Positions 22,465-31,431 of a DNA stretch of 64,000 nt are shown here, piece after piece; positions within the stretch are counted from its first letter, which is position 1, and every line of letters starts with the position of its first letter. Location: positions 1-64,000 of the forward strand of contig JAQXOO010000025.1 in the NCBI GenBank assembly GCA_029099685.1, given 5' to 3'. This DNA is from Clostridia bacterium (GTDB lineage Bacteria; Bacillota; Clostridia; Oscillospirales; Butyricicoccaceae). The notes below the pieces were generated by a model that searched no databases, had not been told where the DNA came from, and saw only the letters and a program-made list of their open reading frames with translations. A program made the position numbers and the translations under genes.

Positions 22465-22492
22465 ACGTTTTCGGAAAGGAGGAAACACACAA

Positions 22493-23797
22493 ATGAGTTA
22501 TCGTGTTGTACACTATATCAACCAGTTCTTCGCCCAGATCGGCGGCGAGGAAATGGCTCATGTCGCTCCCGAGCTGCGGGAGGGCTTCGTGGGCCCCGGC
22601 ATGGCTCTGAGCCAGGCCTGGAAGGGCGAGGCTGAGATCGTCAAGACCGTGGTCTGCGGCGACTCCTACTTCGCTGAGCATGAGAAGGAAGCCAAGGCTC
22701 AGATCCTGGAGTGGGTCAAGGCCGAAAAGCCCGATATGTTCATCGCGGGCCCCGCTTTCAACGCCGGCCGTTACGGCTATGCCTGCGCCAACATCTGCGC
22801 TGCTGTCCAGGAGGAGCTGGGCATCCCCGTCCTCACCGGTATGTATGAGGAAAACCCCGGCGCCGACCTGAAGAACAAGGTCCTGATGGTCGCCACCGCC
22901 AACAGCGCCGCCGGTATGCGCAAGGCCGCTCCCGTCATGGCTAAGCTGGCCCTGAAGATCATGAAGGGCGAGAAGCTGGGCGCCTCCTGCGAGGAAGGCT
23001 ATATGCCCAACGGCATCCGCGTGAACTTCTTCGAGAAGGAGCGCGGCGCCAAGCGTGCCGTGGATATGCTGGTCAAGAAGCTCAACGGCAAGCCCTTCGT
23101 CACCGAGTATCCCATGCCCTCCTTCGACCGCGTGGCCCCCAACAAGGCCATCAAGGACCTGTCCAAGGCCACCATCGCCCTGTGCACCTCCGGCGGTATC
23201 GTCCCCAAGGGCAACCCCGACCACATCGAGTCCTCCTCCGCCTCCCACTACGGTGAGTACTGCATCGCCGGCGTGGATGATCTGACTGCCGACACCTATG
23301 AGACCGCCCACGGCGGCTACGACCCCGTCTATGCCAACGCCGACGCCGACCGCGTCCTGCCTGTTGACATCATGCGCGAGTTCGAGCGCGAGGGCAAGAT
23401 CGGCAAGCTGCACGATTATTTCTACACCACCGTTGGTAACGGTACTGCCGTCGCCTCTGCCAAAGGGTTTGCCGCTGAGTATGCCCAGAAGCTGCTGGCC
23501 GCCGGCGTGGACGCCGTTATCATGACCTCCACTTGAGGCACCTGTACTCGTTGCGGTGCAACGATGGTTAAGGAGATCGAACGTGCCGGCATCCCCGTGG
23601 TGCATATGTGTACCGTCACTCCTATTTCTATGACTGTTGGTGCCAACAGAATCGTTCCCACCATTGCCATTCCTCACCCCCTGGGCAATCCTGCCCTGAC
23701 CCTGGAAGAGGAAAAGGCGATCCGCCGCAAGCTGGTCAGCCGCGCCCTGGAGGCCCTGACCACCGAGGTGGAAGACCAGACCATCTTCGAGGTCTGA
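22493..23797 (+). CDS. grdB: Glycine reductase component B selenoprotein GrdB
   Basis: GrdB is the Sec subunit of component B; it receives the pyruvoyl-bound glycine and forms the Se-carboxymethyl intermediate passed to GrdA. The frame is interrupted once, by TGA at 23534-23536 (codon 348), in the context MTST-U-GTCTRCG, the known UxxCxxC position of the family. Reading through gives 434 residues ending in TTEVEDQTIFEV. A stem CGTTGC-GGT-GCAACG lies 12 bases past the UGA. AAAGGAGG precedes the ATG. Requires SelA, SelB and selC, all in this window. Confidence 0.96.
23534..23563 (+). promoter_or_regulatory. UGA Sec codon and candidate bSECIS of grdB
   Basis: The UGA is followed after 12 bases by a six-base-pair stem, CGTTGC (23549-23554) with GCAACG (23558-23563), and a GGT loop. 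Spacing and a G-containing loop fit a bacterial SECIS. The fold was judged by eye. Confidence 0.6.
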
Positions 23798-23848
23798 TCC
23801 CGCTGAGCGTTTTCTTACCCCTTAAAAAAGCGTTCCCATCTGTCCATG

Positions 23849-23877
23849 CGTCCCGGAGGCCCCAGGCCTCCGGGACG
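23849..23877 (+). other. Hairpin between grdB and trxB
   Basis: CGTCCCGGAGG and CCTCCGGGACG form an 11-base-pair stem without a following T-run. It is more likely an mRNA processing or stability element than a terminator, and could uncouple grdEB from trxBA levels. Confidence 0.5.
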
Positions 23878-23942
23878 GCGGACAGCCGGAGGCGGCCCGC
23901 ATTCCCGAGCCGAAAAATACAAGATGCAGGAGAGCGATTGCT

Positions 23943-24884
23943 ATGAGCAAAATTTATGATGTTATCGTTCTGGGCGCCGGCCCTGCCGGCCTGACTGCCG
24001 GCCTGTATGCCGGCCGTGCCCGCCTGTCCACCCTGATCATCGAAAAGGGCCAGGACGGCGGCCAGATCGCCATCACCAATGAGATCGAAAACTATCCCGG
24101 CCAGATGGTCGAGGGCGAAAGCGGCCCCAGCCTGATCGCCCGCATGACCGAGCAGGCCAAGAAATTCGGCGCCGAGCGCTGCTCTGACGTGATCAAGAGC
24201 GTGGAGCTGCAGGGCGACGTGAAAAAGTTGGTGGGCGCCAAGGGCGAATACCTGGCCAAGACCGTGATCCTGGCGACCGGCGCCTTCCCCAAGCCCATCG
24301 GCTGCAAGAACGAGGGCAAATTCGTGGGCAAGGGCATTTCCTTCTGCGCCACCTGCGACGCCTCTTTCTTTGAGGACTTCGAGGTGTACGTGGTGGGCGG
24401 CGGCGATTCCGCTGTTGAGGAAGCCATGTACCTGAGCAAGTTCGCCCGCAAGGTCACCATTATCCACCGCCGCAACGAACTGCGCGCCGCAAAGTCCATC
24501 CAGGAAAAGGCCTTTGCCAACCCCAAGCTGTTCTTTATGTGGGACACCGTTGTTGACGAGGTCTGCGGCGACGAGCTGATGGACAGCATGATCGTCAAGA
24601 ACGTCAAGACCGGCGAGCTGACCAAGATCGAGGCCGATCCCGACGACGGCATCTTCGGCCTGTTCGGCTTCATCGGCTACAATCCCAACTCCGCCCTGTT
24701 CGAGGGTCAGGTGGAACTGGACCGCGGCTATATCGTCACCGACGCGGATATGCACACCAACATCCCCGGCGTCTTTGCCGCCGGCGACATCCGTGTGAAA
24801 TCCCTGCGCCAGGTGGTCACCGCCGCTGCTGACGGCGCCATCGCCGCCATGCAGTGTGAAAAGTATATCGCCGAGACCAAATAA
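23943..24884 (+). CDS. trxB: Thioredoxin reductase of the glycine reductase system
   Basis: The 313-residue flavoprotein has an N-terminal FAD site (VIVLGAGPAGLTAGLYAGRA), the redox pair in FCATCDASFF, an NADPH site VVGGGDSAVEEAMYL, and a second FAD motif GVFAAGDIRVKSLRQVVTA. It passes electrons to the thioredoxin encoded next, which re-reduces glycine reductase. The location inside the grd operon, rather than with general redox genes, argues for dedication to this pathway. Confidence 0.95.
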   Translation: MSKIYDVIVLGAGPAGLTAGLYAGRARLSTLIIEKGQDGGQIAITNEIENYPGQMVEGESGPSLIARMTEQAKKFGAERCSDVIKSVELQGDVKKLVGAKGEYLAKTVILATGAFPKPIGCKNEGKFVGKGISFCATCDASFFEDFEVYVVGGGDSAVEEAMYLSKFARKVTIIHRRNELRAAKSIQEKAFANPKLFFMWDTVVDEVCGDELMDSMIVKNVKTGELTKIEADPDDGIFGLFGFIGYNPNSALFEGQVELDRGYIVTDADMHTNIPGVFAAGDIRVKSLRQVVTAAADGAIAAMQCEKYIAETK

Positions 24885-24938
24885 TTCCGAAAGCTTGTAT
24901 TTTCAATACTATATTATATAATAAAGGAGTTAACTACC

Positions 24939-25256
24939 ATGCTGGAACTGGATAAGAATACTTTTGAAGCAGAAGTGCTGCAGGCCCCCGGCAAGATCCT
25001 GGTGGACTTTTATGGCGACGGCTGCGTGCCCTGCGCCGCTCTGATGCCCCATGTTCACGCTTTTGCCGAAACCTATGGCGACAAGATCAAGTTCTGCGCC
25101 CTGAACACCACCAAGGCCCGCCGCCTGGCCATCAGCCAGAAGGTCATGGGTCTGCCCGTCATCGCCATCTATGAGAACGGCGTGATGATCGACAGCCGCG
25201 TCAAGGACGACGCCACCCCCGAGGCTGTCGAGGAAATGATCAAGGCTCACTGCTGA
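24939..25256 (+). CDS. trxA: Glycine-reductase-associated thioredoxin with GCVPC active site
   Basis: This 105-residue thioredoxin-fold protein has the active site GDGCVPC (Cys29 and Cys32) in place of the normal WCGPC. The change is typical of thioredoxins encoded in glycine reductase operons. It should accept electrons from the trxB product and reduce the selenenylsulfide of GrdA. A second thioredoxin with standard WCGPC is encoded at 45800-46135, so the two are likely to have separate partners. Confidence 0.93.
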   Translation: MLELDKNTFEAEVLQAPGKILVDFYGDGCVPCAALMPHVHAFAETYGDKIKFCALNTTKARRLAISQKVMGLPVIAIYENGVMIDSRVKDDATPEAVEEMIKAHC

Positions 25257-25338
25257 GCAGCGCAGCCTGTCCCCCGCATCTGTCCTAATATAGAAGGCGA
25301 AGGCCTTGCTATAAATCTTTGAAGAAGGAGGATAAGAC

Positions 25339-25809
25339 ATGAGCATCTTAAATGGCAAAAAAGTCATCATCATCGGTGACCGTGACGGTATTCCCGGCCC
25401 TGCGATCGCAGCCTGCGCCGAGTCTGCCGGAGCCGAAGTTGTTTTCTCCTCGACGGAGTGCTTCGTCTGAACGGCCGCTGGTGCAATGGATCTGGAAAAC
25501 CAGAAGCGCGTGAAGGAATTCGCTGAACAGTATGGCCCCGAGAACGTTGTCGTTCTGCTGGGCGCCTCTGAGGGCGAAGCTTCCGGCCTCGCTGCTGAGA
25601 CGGTCACCAACGGTGACCCCACCTTCGCAGGTCCGTTGACCGGAGTCCAGTTGGGACTCAAGGTTTATCACGTTTGTGAAGAAGAAGTCAAGGCGGAATT
25701 TGATGAAGCCGTCTATGACGAGCAGGTCAGCATGATGGAGATGGTCCTGGATGTCGACGATATCGCCGGCGAAATGACCAGCATCCGCGAGCAGTACTGC
25801 AAGTACTAA
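25339..25809 (+). CDS. grdA: Glycine reductase selenoprotein A
   Basis: GrdA carries the carboxymethyl group as a Se-carboxymethyl-Sec and delivers it to component C. The frame has one TGA at 25468-25470 (codon 44), at the family's CxxU site: [17 protein letters not shown]. Read through, the product is 156 residues, the expected size. GAAGGAGG precedes the ATG. It lies after trxBA and before grdC, separated from grdC by a 250-base structured gap. Confidence 0.96.
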
Positions 25810-25829
25810 GCCACAGACGCACGGTACGG

Positions 25830-25857
25830 GGGCGGCGGCAGTTGCCGTCGCCCCTTT
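25830..25857 (+). terminator. Possible partial terminator after grdA
   Basis: GGGGCGGCGGCA and TGCCGTCGCCCC form a 12-base-pair stem with a two-base loop followed by TTT only. It may be a weak terminator or a 3' end protector of the grdA message. Confidence 0.5.
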
Positions 25858-25870
25858 GTCCATTTTCTGT

Positions 25871-25985
25871 CGCCATTGCTCGCTGCACCGGATACCGGCC
25901 CCCGGGCCGATCCCGGCTGTCCTGCATCAGCCGCTTCGTTGTCTCCTCCGGACACATACAGGTCTCGGTGCAGCGAACAATGGCG
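25871..25985 (+). repeat. Large inverted repeat between grdA and grdC
   Basis: CGCCATTGCTCGCTGCACCG (25871-25890) is the near-perfect inverse of the segment at 25966-25985, with one internal mismatch. The 75-base loop contains a nested GGAT-CCGGCC/GGCC-GATCC hairpin. No gene is visible here. The structure would form in the polycistronic grd mRNA. Confidence 0.7.
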
Positions 25986-26060
25986 ATAACCAGCCTTTTC
26001 CGCTGTTTCGCACAGGAAAACGCATATCATCTTTATAATACAAGAAAGGTCGTGGACGAA

Positions 26061-27602
26061 ATGAAAAGTGTAATCAAAGGCGCGAGCTACATTCTGGCCC
26101 ATACCCCGGATATGGTGCTGCACAACGGCACCACCCAGACTACCGAGCGCATCGTCAACCCCGAAAGCGAATATCTGAAGGAACTGCCCAACCACATCCG
26201 TTCTTTCGACCAGGCGCTGGCCTATTGGCCCAACCAGGTCTATATTGGAAACAAGACCCCCGACGAGCTGGCCGCCGTGCCCCAGCCCTGGTATGACAAG
26301 GAGTGCGACGTCAAGGCCCGCTACGGCAAGTTCGGCCAGATCATGCCCCAGGAAGAGTTCCTGCTGCTGATGCAGGCCTGCGACGTGTTTGACCTGGTCA
26401 AGCTGGACAAGGAGTTCGTCGCCGCCCACAAGCCCGCCCTGGAGCAGAACGAGATCATGGACGAAGCCGTCCTGTCCCGCGTCACCGAGGGCGTGGACAA
26501 GGCCACCGTGGAGCATTTCGTCAATGATGAGCACGCCGAGCCCCTGTACCACAACAACGTGCTGGTGGGCTGCGTCATCCGCGCGCATGACATTGACGTG
26601 AACCTGTCCGCCCACGTGATGCACGAGAACCTGGTGTCCAAGGCTTCCTCTGTGCTGGCCCTGCTGTACGCCGTGAAGAACGCCGGCCTGCAGAAGTCCG
26701 ACGTGGAATATGTCATCGACTGTGCCGAGGAGGCCTGCGGCGACATGAACCAGCGCGGCGGCGGCAACTTTGCCAAGGCGGCTGCCGAGATCGCCGGCCT
26801 GCCCAACGCCACCGGCTCCGACTCCCGCGGCTTCTGCGCCGGTCCCGCCCACGCCATTGTGGAGGCTGCCTCCCTGGTGGCCGCCGGCGCTTATAAGTGC
26901 GTGGTGGTCACCGCCGGCGGCTGCACCGCCAAGCTGGGCATGAACGGCAAGGACCACGTGAAAAAGGGCCTGCCCGCCCTGGAAGATATGATCGGCGGCT
27001 TTTCCGTGGTCATCACCCAGGATGACGGCGTCAGCCCCGAGTTCAACCTGTCCATCCTGGGCCGCCACACTGTGGGCACCGGCTCCGCGCCTCAGGCTGT
27101 CATCGGCTCTCTGGTCACCGATCCTCTGGAGCGTGCCGGCCTGAAGGTCACCGACATCGACAAGTTCTCTCCTGAGATGCAGAACCCCGACATCACCAAG
27201 CCCGCCGGCGCCGGTGATGTGCCCCTGGCCAACTACAAGATGATCGCCGCCCTGGCCGTCAAGAAGGGCGACCTGCAGAAGGCCGACCTGGCCACCTTCC
27301 CCGTGAAGCACGGCCTCACCGGCTGGGCGCCCACCCAGGGCCACATTCCCTCCGGCGTGCCTTATGTGGGCTTCGCCCGTGAGGACATCATGGCCGGCAA
27401 GATCAACCGCGTCATGATCATCGGCAAGGGCTCCCTGTTCCTGGGCCGTATGACCAACCTGTTCGACGGCGTTTCCTTCGTCATCCAGGCCAACACCGGC
27501 GCCGAAAAGGCCGAGGCCGGCGTTTCCGAAGAAGAGGTCAAGGGCATGATCGCCAAGGCCATGAAGGAGTTTGCCGCCACCCTGCTGGCGCAGGCCGAAT
27601 AA
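26061..27602 (+). CDS. grdC: Glycine reductase component C subunit beta
   Basis: Component C receives the carboxymethyl group from GrdA and releases acetyl phosphate, the energy-yielding product. This 513-residue protein resembles thiolase/ketoacyl-synthase-like GrdC: Gly- and Cys-rich stretches such as DCAEEACGDMNQRGGGNFAK and SDSRGFCAGPAHAIVEAASL, and a VTAGGCTAKLGMNGKDH region. I took the ATG at 26061 (MKSVIKGASYILAHTPD). The open frame extends upstream through the inverted repeat but has no family similarity there. The ribosome site is weak (AAAGGT). Confidence 0.94.
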   Translation: MKSVIKGASYILAHTPDMVLHNGTTQTTERIVNPESEYLKELPNHIRSFDQALAYWPNQVYIGNKTPDELAAVPQPWYDKECDVKARYGKFGQIMPQEEFLLLMQACDVFDLVKLDKEFVAAHKPALEQNEIMDEAVLSRVTEGVDKATVEHFVNDEHAEPLYHNNVLVGCVIRAHDIDVNLSAHVMHENLVSKASSVLALLYAVKNAGLQKSDVEYVIDCAEEACGDMNQRGGGNFAKAAAEIAGLPNATGSDSRGFCAGPAHAIVEAASLVAAGAYKCVVVTAGGCTAKLGMNGKDHVKKGLPALEDMIGGFSVVITQDDGVSPEFNLSILGRHTVGTGSAPQAVIGSLVTDPLERAGLKVTDIDKFSPEMQNPDITKPAGAGDVPLANYKMIAALAVKKGDLQKADLATFPVKHGLTGWAPTQGHIPSGVPYVGFAREDIMAGKINRVMIIGKGSLFLGRMTNLFDGVSFVIQANTGAEKAEAGVSEEEVKGMIAKAMKEFAATLLAQAE

Positions 27603-27616
27603 GGCGGGTGACAGCC

Positions 27617-28768
27617 ATGAAAAATCTGGAACAAACCATTGCCAAGGCCTTCCTGCAGATGGCGGAAGGCCTGGAGACCGGTTCCTTCGGCGCGAAGCCC
27701 AAGATCGCGCTGACCGGCATGGGCAGCGAGCACGGTGAGAAAAACGCCATGGAAGCCGCCCTGATGGCCGCCAGAAAGGGCGTCGATGTCTATTACATCG
27801 GCACGCTGGAGGCCGAAGGCGTCACCACCGTCCATGTGGCCGACGAGGACGAAGGCCACAGGAAGATGGAAGAAATGGTGGACAAGGGCGAAGTGGACGG
27901 CGCCGTCACCATGCATTTCCCCTTCCCCATCGGTGTTTCCACCGTGGGCCGCGTGGTCACCCCCGCCCGGGGCCGTGAGATGTTCGTGGCCACCACCACC
28001 GGCACCTCCAGCGCCGACCGCATCGAGGGCATGATCAAAAACGCCATCTACGGCATCATCACCGCCAAGGCCGCCGGCATCCAGGACCCCACCGTGGGCA
28101 TCCTGAACGTGGACGGCGCCCGCCAGACCGAAATGGCCCTGAACCAGCTGAAAGAGGGCGGCTACCAGTTCTCCTGGGCCACCTCTGCCCGGGCTGACGG
28201 CGGCGCCGTGCTCCGGGGCAACGACGTGCTCCAGGGCACCCCCGACGTTCTGGTGTGCGACTCCCTCACCGGCAACGTGCTCATCAAGATGCTCAGCGCC
28301 TATTCCACCGGCGGCAGCTTCGAGGCCGCCGGCTACGGCTACGGCCCCGGCATCGGCAAGGGCTATCACAAGCTGATCCACATCATCTCCCGGGCTTCCG
28401 GCGCGCCCCTGATCGCCAATGCGCTGGTCTATGCCGCCGATATGGTCCGGGGCAAGGTCTTTGATGTGGCGGACAAGGAGTTCGCCGCCGCGGAAAAGGC
28501 CGGCCTGGACAAGATCCTGGCCGCCCGCAAGGCTGCTTCCAAGCCCGCCGAGGCTGAAGAAGAGGTCAAGGCGCCCCCCGCAGAGCCCTGCACCGCCTCC
28601 ATCCCCGGCATCGAGGTCATGGACCTGGAGGACGCCGCCAAGGCCCTGTGGAAGGCCGGCATTTATGCCGAGACCGGCATGGGCTGCACCGGCCCCCTGG
28701 TGATGATGAGCGAAGCCAACCACGCCAAGGCGCTGGAGATCCTGAAAAAGGCCGGCTACGTGGGCTGA
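27617..28768 (+). CDS. grdD: Glycine reductase component C subunit alpha
   Basis: GrdD is the acetyl-phosphate-forming subunit of component C and resembles the FabH/PlsX-like phosphate acyltransferase group. The 383-residue protein has MGSEHGEKNAMEAALMAARK, AVTMHFPFPIGVSTVGRVVT and GSFEAAGYGYGPGIGKGYHK. A conserved Cys lies close to the C-terminus in ETGMGCTGPLVMMSEANHAK, consistent with the known catalytic Cys of the family. ATG at 27617 has GGCGGG upstream; an in-frame GTG three codons earlier is less likely. It follows grdC by 14 bases. Confidence 0.94.
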   Translation: MKNLEQTIAKAFLQMAEGLETGSFGAKPKIALTGMGSEHGEKNAMEAALMAARKGVDVYYIGTLEAEGVTTVHVADEDEGHRKMEEMVDKGEVDGAVTMHFPFPIGVSTVGRVVTPARGREMFVATTTGTSSADRIEGMIKNAIYGIITAKAAGIQDPTVGILNVDGARQTEMALNQLKEGGYQFSWATSARADGGAVLRGNDVLQGTPDVLVCDSLTGNVLIKMLSAYSTGGSFEAAGYGYGPGIGKGYHKLIHIISRASGAPLIANALVYAADMVRGKVFDVADKEFAAAEKAGLDKILAARKAASKPAEAEEEVKAPPAEPCTASIPGIEVMDLEDAAKALWKAGIYAETGMGCTGPLVMMSEANHAKALEILKKAGYVG

Positions 28769-28779
28769 GAGGTGGACAC

Positions 28780-29070
28780 ATGAAAGTCATTGATACCATT
28801 CAGAAGATCGAAAAGGACCTGAGCTACGACGAACTGGTGGACCTGATGGCCAACCACAACCGTCAGGTGGACCTGATCCTCACGGGGAAAAAGTCCGATG
28901 AGGACGGCCATGTCTGGGACGCCGAGAACTGGACCTGTGTGGACGGCAAGCGCTTTATCCGCAGCTATTTCTGCGAGGGCCGCGCCTCCTCCGACTATTC
29001 CGGCTACAACAAGTACGACATGAAGGGCTGCTTCCTGCCGGAAGAAGCCAAGGAAGTCCGTCTGGGCTGA
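28780..29070 (+). CDS. Small protein of unknown function at the end of the grd operon
   Basis: The 96-residue product starts 11 bases after grdD with a GAGAGGTGG ribosome site, and is followed directly by the operon terminator, so it is part of the grd transcript. It has a helical N-terminal half (IQKIEKDLSYDELVDLMANH) and an aromatic C-terminal half with RSYFCEGRASSDYSGYNKYD. Cysteines occur at about residues 49, 67 and 86. I do not recognise the family. Possible roles include assembly or maturation of glycine reductase, but nothing in the sequence proves this. Confidence 0.8.
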   Translation: MKVIDTIQKIEKDLSYDELVDLMANHNRQVDLILTGKKSDEDGHVWDAENWTCVDGKRFIRSYFCEGRASSDYSGYNKYDMKGCFLPEEAKEVRLG

Positions 29071-29080
29071 ACCATCCGCA

Positions 29081-29113
29081 AAGCGGCAGCGCGTTTCGCG
29101 CTGCCGCTTTTTT
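29081..29113 (+). terminator. Terminator of the grd operon
   Basis: AAGCGGCAGCGCG and CGCGCTGCCGCTT form a 13-base-pair stem with a TTT loop and a six-T tail. Confidence 0.92.
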
Positions 29114-29131
29114 CAGAAAAGAGGGGTTGTT

Positions 29132-29887
29132 ATGCGGGAGACCATCCGCAAATGGATCGAAGAATGCATCCGGGAGGAAACGGCCCGGACCGGGGCGCCC
29201 AACCACTGGGGACATCCCCTGGTGGGCTTTGCCGACGCCTCGGACGAGGCCTTTCTGCCGCTGCGGCAGGCGGCCCATCCCAATCACCGGCTGGCCTCTG
29301 AGGAGCTGCCCGGCGCCACTGTGGCGGTGAGCTGGTTTCTGCCCTTTACCCGGGCGCTGGCAGAGGGCAACCGGGCGGGGGAGCTGCCCTCCCGGGACTG
29401 GTCGGACGCCTATGGCGAGACCAACGTCATGGCCCGGCGCGTCAATGAGTACCTGGTCCGGCGGCTGGGGGAGATGGGCGTCCGGGCGGCCGTGCCCCAG
29501 GGGGCGGACCGCATCGATCCTGAGCGGGTCATGAGCCTTTGGTCCCAGCGCCATGTGGCGTGGCTGGCGGGGCTGGGCACCTTTGGCCGCAACAACCTGC
29601 TCATCGGCGAACAGGGAAGCTGCGGCCGGTACTATTCGGTGGTCACCACCCTGCAGGTGCCCCCCGACCGGTCCCTGACCCGGGAAAACTGCCTGTTCCG
29701 GCGGGGCATCCCCTGCCGGGCGCGCCTGGACCGCTGCCCGGTACAGGCGCTGACCGATGGGGGCTTTGACCGCTTTGCCTGTCACCGGGTGACGGAGCGC
29801 AACGCCGCCCGGTACGGCGGCCACGATGTCTGCGGCAAGTGCGCCGTGGGGCTGCCCTGCAGCTTCGGCGTGCCGGAGCAGGGCTGA
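29132..29887 (+). CDS. QueG-like iron-sulfur protein (epoxyqueuosine reductase relative)
   Basis: The 251-residue protein resembles the cobalamin/Fe-S epoxyqueuosine reductase group but is shorter than true QueG (about 380 residues). It has the central SQRHVAWLAGLGTFGRNNLLI segment of the family. It then has a Cys-rich C-terminus, with Cys residues in RENCLFRRGIPCRARLDRCP and in VCGKCAVGLPCSFG, that can hold [4Fe-4S] clusters. Because the canonical length and spacing differ, I would not assume queuosine synthesis. It starts 19 bases after the grd terminator. Confidence 0.7.
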   Translation: MRETIRKWIEECIREETARTGAPNHWGHPLVGFADASDEAFLPLRQAAHPNHRLASEELPGATVAVSWFLPFTRALAEGNRAGELPSRDWSDAYGETNVMARRVNEYLVRRLGEMGVRAAVPQGADRIDPERVMSLWSQRHVAWLAGLGTFGRNNLLIGEQGSCGRYYSVVTTLQVPPDRSLTRENCLFRRGIPCRARLDRCPVQALTDGGFDRFACHRVTERNAARYGGHDVCGKCAVGLPCSFGVPEQG

Positions 29888-29938
29888 AAAACCGCCGGAA
29901 AACAGCAGTTTTTGCCAGTTTCGGAAGGAATGGTCCGC

Positions 29939-29967
29939 TTGCTTTCGGCAAACACTTCCTGTATAAT
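29939..29967 (+). promoter_or_regulatory. Promoter of the FAD oxidoreductase operon
   Basis: TTGCTT and a perfect TATAAT are separated by 17 bases, 54 bases upstream of the ATG at 30022. Confidence 0.7.
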
Positions 29968-30021
29968 AGCCTTGTTCCGCGGCGCGGAGTCCGCGGGACG
30001 CCACGGAAGGAGCGTGTTTTT

Positions 30022-31428
30022 ATGAACAGCAACCATTATGACGTGATCGTGATCGGCTGCGGCGAAGCCGGCATTTACGCCGCCTATGAGCTGACGCTGC
30101 TGCGCCCTGACCTGTCGGTGCTGGTGTGCGACCGGGGCAGCGACATCTATACCCGCCGCTGTCCCATTGTAGAGGGCCGTGTGCGGGAGTGCATCCACTG
30201 CGACACCTGCGGCACCATGTGCGGCTTCGGCGGCGCTGGGGCTTTTTCCGACGGTAAATTCAACTTCACCACCAGCTTCGGCGGGTGGCTCACCGACTTT
30301 ATGGACCCCAAAGAGGTGATGGAGCTGATCGAGTATGTGGACAGCGTCAACGTCCGCTTCGGCGCCACCACCCAGCGGTACACCACCGCCTCGCCCCAGG
30401 CCCGGGAGCTGGAGCGCAGGGCGCTGGAAAACGACCTGCACCTGCTGCAGGCCAGCTGCAAGCACCTGGGCACCGAGAAAAACCTGGAGATCCTGAAAAA
30501 CCTGTATGAATACCTGCGCAGCCGGGCGGCTTTCCGCTTCGGCACAAGGATCCGGGAGATCGTTCCCGGGGACAAGGGGGGCTTTGCCCTGAACGCGGGG
30601 GAGGAGACCTTTACCTGCGACTATCTGGTGGCGGCCCCCGGCCGCAGCGGCGCGGAGTGGTTCGCCACCCAGTGCAAGGACATCGGCCTGCGGCTGATGA
30701 ACAACCAGGTGGATGTGGGCGTCCGGGTGGAGCTGCCCGCAAAGGTGTTCCAGCACATCACCGACGCGGTGTACGAGGCCAAGCTGGTCTACCGCACCAA
30801 GCGTTACGGCGACCAGGTGCGCACCTTCTGCATGAATCCCTACGGCCACGTGGTCACGGAAGCGGTGGACGGCATCAACACGGTGAACGGCCACTCCTAT
30901 TCCGACCCCGCCCTGCGCAGCGAAAACACCAACTTTGCACTTTTGGTGTCCAACCGGTTCACCGAGCCCTTCAACGAGCCCTACCGCTACGGCAAGCGCA
31001 TCGCCAGCCTGTCCAACCTGCTGTCCGGCGGGGTACTGGTCCAGCGCTTCGGCGACCTGGTCACCGGCAAGCGCACCAACGCCCACCGGCTGGGCCAGTC
31101 CTTTGTGCGGCCCACGCTCACCGCCGCCGTCCCCGGCGACCTGTCCCTGTCCATGCCCAAGCGGCAGCTGGACGACATCATCGAGATGATCTATGCCCTG
31201 GACAAGATCGCCCCGGGCACCGCCAACTATGACACGCTGCTCTACGGCGCGGAGGTCAAGTTCTATTCCAGCCGCCTGGAGCTTTCCCGGGAGCTGGAGA
31301 CCGCGCTGCCGGGCCTGTTCGCCATCGGCGACGGCGCGGGCATCACCCGCAGCCTGGCCCAGGCGGGCGCCTCCGGCATTTCCGCGGCCCGCACCATCGC
31401 CCGCAGAGCACCCCGGAAAGGAGCATGA
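30022..31428 (+). CDS. FAD-dependent oxidoreductase
   Basis: The 468-residue protein has an N-terminal dinucleotide-binding motif, VIVIGCGEAGIYAAYEL, and a matching C-terminal FAD motif, GLFAIGDGAGITRSLAQAGA. Between them is a Cys-rich stretch, RRCPIVEGRVRECIHCDTCG, which could bind a metal or take part in redox. It belongs to the general FAD-dependent dehydrogenase family common in anaerobic Firmicutes, whose substrates are mostly unknown. The start has GGAAGGAG upstream. The next gene starts three bases after its stop, so the two are cotranscribed. Confidence 0.8.
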   Translation: MNSNHYDVIVIGCGEAGIYAAYELTLLRPDLSVLVCDRGSDIYTRRCPIVEGRVRECIHCDTCGTMCGFGGAGAFSDGKFNFTTSFGGWLTDFMDPKEVMELIEYVDSVNVRFGATTQRYTTASPQARELERRALENDLHLLQASCKHLGTEKNLEILKNLYEYLRSRAAFRFGTRIREIVPGDKGGFALNAGEETFTCDYLVAAPGRSGAEWFATQCKDIGLRLMNNQVDVGVRVELPAKVFQHITDAVYEAKLVYRTKRYGDQVRTFCMNPYGHVVTEAVDGINTVNGHSYSDPALRSENTNFALLVSNRFTEPFNEPYRYGKRIASLSNLLSGGVLVQRFGDLVTGKRTNAHRLGQSFVRPTLTAAVPGDLSLSMPKRQLDDIIEMIYALDKIAPGTANYDTLLYGAEVKFYSSRLELSRELETALPGLFAIGDGAGITRSLAQAGASGISAARTIARRAPRKGA

Positions 31429-31431
31429 ACC

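Noticed and set aside
22493..23536. grdB truncated by a stop codon (pseudogene)
   Set aside because: The TGA is at the family's Sec position, the frame continues to a natural end, and Sec machinery is present. grdA and selD show the same pattern.
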